NCBI GenBank assembly: GCA_030826005.1 | Contig: JAPJOW010000273.1 | Location: forward strand, 1 to 5,049 | DNA from: Aliterella sp. RAGGC_92 | GTDB lineage: Bacteria > Cyanobacteriota > Cyanobacteriia > Cyanobacteriales > Chroococcidiopsidaceae | Length of the DNA: 5,049 nucleotides | Direction: 5' to 3' | Shown: positions 1-5,049 of the stretch, in pieces | How the letters are laid out: each line of letters begins with the position of its first letter | How positions within the stretch are numbered: the first letter of the stretch is position 1 | Made by a program: the position numbers and the translations under genes | The notes under the pieces: model-generated | Told to the model about the DNA's origin: nothing | The model's input: the letters and a program-made list of their open reading frames with translations, nothing else | Database searches by the model: none

Positions 1-3000
1 AAAGAAGCGTGAGCGATAAAAATATGTTGCCCAAAATCTGCATCTCCGTAAGCTAATACTTTATTAAAAGCGCGATCGCCTAGTAATTCTTGCCACTGTT
101 GTTTAGATAAAAATGGATTGCCTTGGCTGCGTTGAACGTCCTCTAAGGGGTGCATCAATAAGCCATCGGTAATATCAAATTCTAGTTGCGGTTGGGTAAT
201 TTCCTGGATCAGCAACAAGCCATCAGGCGCGAGTAGAGAATGTACGCGATCGAGAGTTTCCGTTAAATTTTGGGTAACGTGCAGAACATTAACAGCAATA
301 ACCACATCAAAGTGCTGCGAAAAACCTTGCTCTATTAGAGGTTTTTCAATATCTAAAGTGCGATACTCCACAAAGGGATAATTGCTAAACTTCTGCTTGG
401 CGGCATCTAGGAAAAAACTCCCAACATCGGTAAAAGTATATTTAGTCCTTTCTGGTGGCAACAAAGGTAATATTTCTGTAGTAGCAATCCCCGTACCCCC
501 ACCAATCTCCAAAATTCTCAAGTTTGCTTTGGCTGGCAATGACTTTACAACTTGCTCTAACCTTTCTCGGATAATACTGTTGTAATAAGTATCCGCAGGT
601 AAATTAGCTCTAAAAAGTTCTCCATTTTTAACTAAGGTGGCAAAATGCAACTCCAAAGGTTCTTTTGCACCAACCAGCACGGCGGCTAAGTTTTCTCCGC
701 AAGTTTGGATAAGTTCTAGCTGTTGTTGGTAGCCTGGATGTGGGGTTATTGCTTCAGCAACTAAGTCATTGATGGCTGTAGAAGATAAAGGTAAAAGGTT
801 GCTGTATAACTTGCCATCATGCTGTAAATGCCCTCGTTCAACTAAAACCTCAAGCCAACGAGATAACAATTGCTGGTAACGGGGGACAACTTGGGCTAAT
901 AATTCCTCTTTTGTAAATGGATCTTTGCACTTACCCAAATCCTTCAAAGCCAGATTCATATATGCAGTGCAGAGGTACGCCAAACGGTTTTTATGTTCTA
1001 TATAGGTTTGGCGATCGCCTATTTCTCCAAGACTTTTTACCACTGGGCGATCGCGCCAATAACGTTGGCGTTCAAAAGGGTAAGTAGGTAAAGGAATACG
1101 TTGAGGGCGATTTTTGCCATAAAACCCAGTCCAATCAATCGCCACTCCCGACAGCCAAAGCCTACCTAAGCTATGGAGTAAGCAAGCAATATCCGATTGT
1201 TTCTCTTGAGGATGAGGTAAAGAAGATAAAATAATTCGTTGTTCTGATTGCTGCTTGGCAAAAGTAGATAAAGTATGTCCCGCGCCTACTTCCAACAAAA
1301 TGCGGTTTGGCGATCGCAGTATTTCAGCAATCCCACTACTAAAGCAAACAGTGTGACGCAAATGTTTTACCCAATAATCGGGATCTGTCGCTTCTTGGGC
1401 TGTAATCCAAGTCCCCGTAACGTTAGAAATAAAGGGAATTTTGGGCGGATACAGTTTGACGAGGGCTACTTCTTGCCTAAATGGTTCTAATATTTCGTCC
1501 ATCAGTGGCGAATGGAAAGCGTGAGAAACGTGCAAGCGACGACAGCTTATACCTTGGGTTTCCAACTTTGCTTGCAAAGCCTCAACAGCATCATGGTTTC
1601 CCGCCACTACGCAAGCAGATGGCGCATTAATAGCCGCTAATGATAATTGTTCGTCCAGTAAAGCTGTAACTTCTGTCGGGGGTAGCGACACCGCCAGCAT
1701 AGAACCCCTGGGACACTGCTGCATCAACTTTCCGCGCACCGCCACCAACTTCAAAGCATCTTCTAAGGAAAATACACCAGCTAAACTTGCCGCAACATAT
1801 TCGCCAATACTATGACCGATCGCCGATTCTGGTTTTATTCCCCAAGACATCCACAACGCCGCCAACGCATATTCAACAACAAATAATGCAGTTTGGGCAA
1901 TAGAAGTCTGTTTTAGTTGTTCGGCGCTATCAAACAGACTTCGCAAATCCAACCCCAAATAAGGCTCTAATATCTCGCAGCAGCGATCTACCTGTTGGCG
2001 AAATACAGGTTCGCTAACATACAATTGTTTGCCCATGTCTGCATACTGAGAACCTTGTCCGGGAAACATAAAGGCAATAGAGCGATCGCCCATTACCCGA
2101 TCGTGCGTCAATGAACCTAGCTGAGTTATCGCATCATCAATATCCCGACACACCAAAACGCGGCGATAATCAAACTCTCTGCGTCCTACTTGCAAGGTAT
2201 AAGCCACATCCGCCAAATTTTCCTGGGGATGTTGCTGTAGATACTGACCAAGATTTTTAGTAGCACTTTCTAGCGCCGACTGAGTTTTGGCAGAAAGAAC
2301 TAATAGATGATATTCCTTCTGCACCTTTTTCACCTGTAGAGGCGCTTCTTCTAGCACAACATGAACGTTAGTCCCGCCCATACCCAAAGAACTAACACCC
2401 GCACGGCGCGGACTTGTCTGCCATTCCTTCAGCTTAGTATTGACATAAAAAGGACTATTTGCAAAATCAATCTGCCGATTGGGTTGCTGAAAATTTAAGC
2501 TTGGCGGTATCTGTTTATATTTAAGCGCCAAAACTGTTTTAATAAGTCCCGTAACTCCCGAAGCTGCATCCAAGTGACCGATATTAGTTTTAACTGAACC
2601 GATCGCACAAAAACCTTTTTTATCAGTCCGAAAAGCTTGGGATAGCGCCGCAATTTCAATCGGATCGCCTAAAGTTGTACCTGTACCGTGCGCTTCAACA
2701 TAGCTAATAGTTTCCGGGTTCACATCCGCCAACATCATCGCTTCCGCGATTACTTCTGCTTGACCATCTACACTAGGCGCTGTATAGCCAATCTTCCCCG
2801 CACCATCATTATTAATCGCCGCTCCGCTAATTGTGGCATAAATATGATCTCCATCGGCGATCGCTTCTTGCAACCGCTTGAGAACCACTACACCCACGCC
2901 ATTACCGACCACTGTACCCTTAGCATTGGCATCAAAAGCACAACAACGACCATCGGGCGATAAAGTCCCGCCAGCTTCGGAAAAATAGCCTGTTTTTTGG

Positions 3001-3629
3001 GGAGTCCGAACCGAAACACCACCCGCCAAAGCCATATCGCACTGATAACTGAGTAAACTTTGACAAGCCAAAGCCACCGCTACCAATGAAGTAGAACAAG
3101 CCGTTTGCACGGTAATACAAGGACCTTTAAGATTTAACTTATAAGCAACGCGAGTAGTCAAAAAATCCTTATCATTACCAATCAAAGCTTGATAAGATGT
3201 CGCCGAACCAAAGCGATCGTCAATCGATAAATAATTATTTAAACTAGCCCCAGCATATACACCCACGCGACTTGTACACCTTTGCAGATCGTACCCAGCA
3301 TCCTCAAACGCCACATAAGCCGACTCTAAAAACAAACGATGTTGAGGATCGGTAATTTCCGCTTCTTTAGGACTAAATTCAAAAAACGCCGCATCAAATA
3401 AATCTATATCTTCCAGTACGCCGCCAGCTTTGACATAACTTGGCAAATCAAGCCAATGAGGATCTACACCTGCGGCTAACAACTCGCGATCGCAAAACGT
3501 CGAAATTGAATCAACCCCAGCTTGTAAATTTTGCCAAAAGGTTTCTATATTTTCCGCCCCAGGAAAACGCCCCGCCATGCCAATCACAGCAACCTTTTCC
3601 ATTGATTCATCTATTTCTACACTCATCAT
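1..3629 (-). CDS. Type I modular polyketide synthase, KS-AT-MT, 3'-partial
   Basis: This is a PKS module that takes a chain from an upstream carrier protein, extends it by two carbons and methylates it. From the ATG at 3627-3629 the frame runs 1209 codons to the left edge with no stop or frameshift. Domains: KS (about 12-430), KS-AT linker, AT (about 518-810), post-AT linker ending LPTYPFERQRYW (847-858), then an MT (about 870 to the edge). No dehydratase or ketoreductase lies between AT and MT. Any KR, the carrier domain and later modules would be beyond position 1. All visible catalytic residues are intact: KS C178, H314, H352; AT S607, R632, H706; MT SAM loop 1040-1047. Only about 11 residues precede the KS, so there is no long N-terminal docking coil. 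The gene follows the A-PCP gene by 31 bp, which makes it the expected acceptor of the predicted alanyl thioester. A second ATG at 3624-3626 and Met10 are alternative starts. Confidence 0.97.
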   Translation of the reverse strand, partial: MMSVEIDESMEKVAVIGMAGRFPGAENIETFWQNLQAGVDSISTFCDRELLAAGVDPHWLDLPSYVKAGGVLEDIDLFDAAFFEFSPKEAEITDPQHRLFLESAYVAFEDAGYDLQRCTSRVGVYAGASLNNYLSIDDRFGSATSYQALIGNDKDFLTTRVAYKLNLKGPCITVQTACSTSLVAVALACQSLLSYQCDMALAGGVSVRTPQKTGYFSEAGGTLSPDGRCCAFDANAKGTVVGNGVGVVVLKRLQEAIADGDHIYATISGAAINNDGAGKIGYTAPSVDGQAEVIAEAMMLADVNPETISYVEAHGTGTTLGDPIEIAALSQAFRTDKKGFCAIGSVKTNIGHLDAASGVTGLIKTVLALKYKQIPPSLNFQQPNRQIDFANSPFYVNTKLKEWQTSPRRAGVSSLGMGGTNVHVVLEEAPLQVKKVQKEYHLLVLSAKTQSALESATKNLGQYLQQHPQENLADVAYTLQVGRREFDYRRVLVCRDIDDAITQLGSLTHDRVMGDRSIAFMFPGQGSQYADMGKQLYVSEPVFRQQVDRCCEILEPYLGLDLRSLFDSAEQLKQTSIAQTALFVVEYALAALWMSWGIKPESAIGHSIGEYVAASLAGVFSLEDALKLVAVRGKLMQQCPRGSMLAVSLPPTEVTALLDEQLSLAAINAPSACVVAGNHDAVEALQAKLETQGISCRRLHVSHAFHSPLMDEILEPFRQEVALVKLYPPKIPFISNVTGTWITAQEATDPDYWVKHLRHTVCFSSGIAEILRSPNRILLEVGAGHTLSTFAKQQSEQRIILSSLPHPQEKQSDIACLLHSLGRLWLSGVAIDWTGFYGKNRPQRIPLPTYPFERQRYWRDRPVVKSLGEIGDRQTYIEHKNRLAYLCTAYMNLALKDLGKCKDPFTKEELLAQVVPRYQQLLSRWLEVLVERGHLQHDGKLYSNLLPLSSTAINDLVAEAITPHPGYQQQLELIQTCGENLAAVLVGAKEPLELHFATLVKNGELFRANLPADTYYNSIIRERLEQVVKSLPAKANLRILEIGGGTGIATTEILPLLPPERTKYTFTDVGSFFLDAAKQKFSNYPFVEYRTLDIEKPLIEQGFSQHFDVVIAVNVLHVTQNLTETLDRVHSLLAPDGLLLIQEITQPQLEFDITDGLLMHPLEDVQRSQGNPFLSKQQWQELLGDRAFNKVLAYGDADFGQHIFIAHAS
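3..1022 (-). other. SAM-dependent methyltransferase domain of the PKS module, probably C-methylating
   Basis: The domain follows the post-AT linker directly. Residues about 870-1035 form a mostly helical N-terminal part. The Rossmann core then starts with RILEIGGGTGIATTE, in which LEIGGGTG (1040-1047) is the SAM-binding loop. Next come YTFTDVGSFFLDAAKQKF, a DVVIAVNVLHVT segment with H1117, and LLLIQEIT with E1143. PKS C-methyltransferases use a His-Glu pair to deprotonate the alpha carbon; H1117 and E1143 sit where I would expect that pair, but this alignment is by eye. Cyanobacterial microcystin-type modules also carry a C-MT straight after the AT, so C-methylation is my preferred call. O-methylation of an enol or hydroxyl cannot be excluded. 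The core appears nearly complete at the edge, so the next domain should begin soon outside. Confidence 0.88.
1200..2078 (-). other. Acyltransferase (AT) domain, predicted malonyl-CoA specific
   Basis: The AT loads the extender unit onto the module's carrier protein. It begins IAFMFPGQGSQYADMG, with F522-G526 as the FPGQG motif. The nucleophilic serine is S607 in GHSIGEY, the carboxylate-binding arginine is R632 in VAVRGKLM, and the catalytic histidine is H706 in SHAFHSPLM. The HAFH signature (703-706) is the malonyl type; methylmalonyl ATs usually carry YASH. The module therefore probably adds plain malonate and obtains its methyl branch from the following MT. The domain ends near residue 810, followed by the usual post-AT linker up to W858. 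Confidence 0.95.
2340..3596 (-). other. Ketosynthase (KS) domain
   Basis: The KS accepts the upstream acyl or aminoacyl chain on a cysteine and performs decarboxylative Claisen condensation with the malonyl extender. It starts VAVIGMAGRFPGA (13-25) and contains DPQHRLFLE (94-102). The nucleophile is C178 in VQTACSTSL, and the two histidines are H314 in VEAHGTGT and H352 in KTNIGHLDAASG. It ends near GGTNVHVVLEEAP. The triad is complete, so it should condense rather than only decarboxylate. From memory, the QTACSTSL form of the active-site motif is common in KS domains that accept chains from NRPS carriers, which agrees with the gene order; this subtype call would need a phylogeny. Confidence 0.96.
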
Positions 3630-3660
3630 CAACCACTACAAATTACTAACAACAGCGATA
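3630..3660 (-). other. 31-bp NRPS-PKS intergenic gap, no promoter or strong RBS
   Basis: This is the only non-coding stretch in the window. It separates the NRPS stop codon from the PKS ATG on the same strand. It is too short for a normal promoter plus leader, and I see no terminator hairpin. The best Shine-Dalgarno-like string just before the ATG is a weak AGTGG; no GGAG or AGGA is present. An in-frame TAG three codons before the ATG at 3629 limits the possible starts to a TTG (3630-3632) and two consecutive ATGs (3627-3629, 3624-3626). The two genes are probably co-transcribed. Confidence 0.7.
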
Positions 3661-5049
3661 TCAAAATTCTGCAAACCTTCTCGCCAACTGCTTTTTCTTC
3701 ACAGCAGCCATTTGTTTTTGAGTTCGTTCTTTTAGCGATCGCCAAACCAAACTTTTTTGCTCATCTCGGCTTAAATACTCCGCCAGAGAACGAATTGTCG
3801 GATATTGAAACAAATCGACAATTGATAGATTTTGTTCCAATACCGAGGATAATTTTTGTTGCAGGCGCACCATCAACAAAGAATGACCGCCAACATCAAA
3901 AAAGTTATCGTTGACGCTGATATTTTCTAGCTGTAATACCTCTTGCCAAACTTTAGCGATCGCGTCTTCTATTTCAGATTGCGGAGCTTCATAAGTCTTT
4001 TTGGGGTTAATTTTCAGCGCACTTAAAGCTCTACGATCGACTTTTCCATTTAGCAATAGCGGTATACTATCTACTAATACAAATGCCGCAGGAATCATAT
4101 AATCGGGCAGCAATTGTTTTAAATAAATCCGCAATTCTTCTGTAGTAATGTTTGAATTTTGACAAGGAACAAAATAAGCGATTAATTGCTTTTCTATTGC
4201 CAAAACTGCAACTTTTTGTACTCCTAGATGTTCGCTTAAGACCTTCTCTATTTCACCTAATTCAATCCGAAACCCTCTAACTTTTACTTGGCTATCTATT
4301 CGCCCCAAATACTCTAAATTACCATCGGTTAAGTAACGCGCAATATCTCCAGTTTTATACAACTGCGATGTTGATTCACCACTAAACGGATTAGTAATAA
4401 ACTTTTCTGTAGTTATTTCTGGACTGTGTAAATAACCTCTAGCCAAACCCGCCCCACCTATATAAACTTCTCCGGCTACACCAATTGGTACTGGTTGCAA
4501 ACAAAAGTCAAGAATATAAATTTGGGTATTATTAATTGGGCGACCTATTGATATGATTTTATCATCTTTTTGCACTAAAGTAAATGTTGAATAAGTCGTA
4601 TCTTCTGAAGGCCCGTAAAGATTAAAAACTTTTTCAATTGTTTGATTTTGATAAATTTGCTGTACGATTTGACTTTGCAGAGGTTCGCCAGCTAAATTAA
4701 TAGTCCGAACAGAACTAGGGATATTTCCGCGTAATAATTCTGAAATTACACTAGGAACTGTATTAATTAAAGTCACATCTACTGCACTAGAAAGATGCAA
4801 AGCATTTTCTACTAAAATTACTTTTCCACCCCAACTAAGCGGGACAAATATTTCAAATACCGATAGATCGAAGCAAATAGAAGTAGAAGCTAAAACTCCT
4901 TTGATTTCATCGTCGCTAAAAACTGTTCTCGCCCAAGTTAGTAAAGCAACACAACTAGAATGAGCGATCGCAACGCCTTTAGGTTTGCCCGTAGAACCAG
5001 AGGTATATATGGCATAGGCTAAGTTTTTCGCCGTTACTTTACTACTCAA
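3661..5049 (-). CDS. Nonribosomal peptide synthetase, C-terminal part (A-PCP, predicted alanine), 5'-partial
   Basis: This is the end of an NRPS that activates an amino acid with ATP and tethers it to a carrier protein. The 462 codons seen hold an A domain from core motif A3 onward (about residues 1-345), a PCP (354-425, phosphopantetheine serine S390) and a 37-residue basic tail ending in a TGA stop at 3661-3663. The frame is open at the right edge and begins inside the A domain, so the TTG at 5047-5049 is an internal Leu codon and the true start lies beyond the window; whether a condensation domain precedes the A domain cannot be seen. The A domain has no inserted methyltransferase, and no epimerase, second module or thioesterase follows the PCP. 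The loaded aminoacyl or peptidyl chain must therefore go to another protein, most simply the PKS that begins 31 bp downstream on the same strand. The family assignment is certain; the substrate is a prediction. Confidence 0.97.
   Translation of the reverse strand: MSSKVTAKNLAYAIYTSGSTGKPKGVAIAHSSCVALLTWARTVFSDDEIKGVLASTSICFDLSVFEIFVPLSWGGKVILVENALHLSSAVDVTLINTVPSVISELLRGNIPSSVRTINLAGEPLQSQIVQQIYQNQTIEKVFNLYGPSEDTTYSTFTLVQKDDKIISIGRPINNTQIYILDFCLQPVPIGVAGEVYIGGAGLARGYLHSPEITTEKFITNPFSGESTSQLYKTGDIARYLTDGNLEYLGRIDSQVKVRGFRIELGEIEKVLSEHLGVQKVAVLAIEKQLIAYFVPCQNSNITTEELRIYLKQLLPDYMIPAAFVLVDSIPLLLNGKVDRRALSALKINPKKTYEAPQSEIEDAIAKVWQEVLQLENISVNDNFFDVGGHSLLMVRLQQKLSSVLEQNLSIVDLFQYPTIRSLAEYLSRDEQKSLVWRSLKERTQKQMAAVKKKQLARRFAEF
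3664..3774 (-). other. Basic C-terminal tail of the NRPS, possible docking element
   Basis: The last 37 residues after the PCP (426-462) form no catalytic domain. They are rich in Lys, Arg and Gln, with segments such as LKERTQKQMAAVKKKQLARR, and look helical and strongly basic. Short charged tails at the end of one synthetase often help it find the next. The tail sits where an interface with the downstream PKS is needed, so a docking role is plausible. This is inferred from position and composition only; I do not recognise a named docking family. Confidence 0.45.
3775..3990 (-). other. Peptidyl carrier protein (thiolation) domain
   Basis: This carrier domain holds the activated amino acid as a thioester on a 4'-phosphopantetheine arm. 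It follows the A domain after a short linker (residues about 354-425 of the visible protein). The attachment motif is DNFFDVGGHSLL, with the modified serine at S390 (codon 3880-3882). The flanking helices, EIEDAIAKVWQEVL before and IVDLFQYPTIRSLAEYL after, are typical of the four-helix fold. It is the last folded domain of the NRPS and the presumed donor to the KS of the next protein. Confidence 0.95.
4015..5049 (-). other. NRPS adenylation domain (A3-A10), specificity code DLFNNALTYK
   Basis: The domain selects and adenylates the amino acid. Motifs in order, numbered from the window edge: A3 phosphate loop YTSGSTGKPKG (15-25), A4 FDLSVFE (60-66), A5 NLYGPSE (143-149), A6 GEVYIGGAGLARGYL (193-207), A7 YKTGD (231-235), A8 with GRIDSQVKVRGFRIELGEIE (249-268), A9 LPDYMIP (314-320) and A10 NGKVDRR (334-340), which holds the catalytic lysine K336. 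A1 and A2 lie outside the window. Aligning by eye to the GrsA phenylalanine domain gives the ten pocket residues D61, L62, F65, N96, N118, A120, L144, T152, Y153 and K336. From memory, DLFNNALTYK is a known alanine code, found among others in cyanobacterial synthetases. The aspartate that binds the alpha-amino group and the lysine are both present, so the domain looks active. Alanine is an inference from the code. Confidence 0.93.

Larger units (their letters stand above)
72..4971. repeat. Ten dispersed HIP1 palindromes (GCGATCGC)
   Basis: Exact copies of the 8-bp palindrome start at 72, 1011, 1047, 1310, 2082, 2857, 3486, 3735, 3956 and 4964. At roughly 44 % GC about 0.05 copies would be expected in 5 kb, so the enrichment is extreme. 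HIP1 is a known highly iterated palindrome of many cyanobacterial chromosomes. All copies lie inside coding sequence and are read in different frames, for example as GDR or AIA, so they are a genomic signature rather than a protein motif. Their spread over both genes suggests that the cluster has long been resident in a HIP1-rich genome. Confidence 0.9.

Noticed and set aside
1023..1199. Dehydratase or ketoreductase between AT and MT
   Set aside because: The region holds only the post-AT linker (LPTYPFERQRYW); no HxxxGxxxxP or GxGxxG-type KR motif is seen before the MT.
2932..3120. 62-codon minus-strand open frame
   Set aside because: It lies in another frame within the KS domain, over the active-site region; it is a shadow of the PKS gene.
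382..3649. Short plus-strand open frames at 382-585, 1275-1490, 2688-2963 and 3440-3649
   Set aside because: All except the last few codons of 3440-3649 lie antisense to the PKS frame, which has clear domains throughout. Their translations show no recognisable motif.
3661..3774. Thioesterase or reductase release domain at the NRPS C-terminus
   Set aside because: Only 37 residues follow the PCP, with no GxSxG or Rossmann motif; this is far too short for a release domain.
5047..5049. TTG at the window edge as the start of the NRPS gene
   Set aside because: The frame opens just before motif A3, in the middle of an A domain, so this is an internal Leu codon of a longer protein.
1..5049. CRISPR array, tRNA, transposon ends or a novel non-coding system
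   Set aside because: Nearly every base is explained by two continuous coding frames. I found no regularly spaced repeats, terminal inverted repeats or tRNA-like arms; the only repeat is HIP1.

Overview
The window lies inside a modular natural-product gene cluster, almost certainly from a cyanobacterium. Two lines of evidence support this. The palindrome GCGATCGC (HIP1, a cyanobacterial signature) occurs ten times in 5 kb, where well under one copy is expected by chance. The proteins also read like cyanobacterial hybrid peptide/polyketide synthetases. I cannot name the genus or the compound.

All coding is on the minus strand, so transcription runs from high to low coordinates. Upstream (3661-5049) is the C-terminal part of a nonribosomal peptide synthetase (NRPS): most of an adenylation (A) domain, a peptidyl carrier protein (PCP) and a short basic tail. 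There is no condensation, epimerisation or thioesterase domain after the PCP. A 31-bp gap (3630-3660) follows. Then comes a type I polyketide synthase (PKS) that begins at 3629 and is still open at the left edge (1209 codons in the window). It carries a ketosynthase (KS), an acyltransferase (AT) and an S-adenosylmethionine-dependent methyltransferase (MT). Both genes are cut by the window edges: the NRPS lacks its N-terminus and the PKS lacks everything after the MT.

Read as an assembly line, the A domain has the ten-residue specificity code DLFNNALTYK, which I associate with alanine. Alanine would be loaded on the PCP and passed to the KS of the next protein. It would be extended with malonate (the AT has the malonyl-type HAFH motif) and methylated, probably at the alpha carbon. 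The predicted intermediate is a 4-amino-2-methyl-3-oxopentanoyl unit. The same chemistry underlies the 4-amino-3-hydroxy-2-methylpentanoate of bleomycin and, with double methylation, the 4-amino-2,2-dimethyl-3-oxopentanoate of some cyanobacterial depsipeptides. The domain after the MT, just outside the window, decides between these outcomes.

There is no gene-free stretch longer than 31 bp. I saw no RNA gene, mobile element, CRISPR array or recognisable promoter or terminator. The enzyme families are known; the interest is in the specific alanine-malonate-methyl unit and in how the two proteins hand over the chain.
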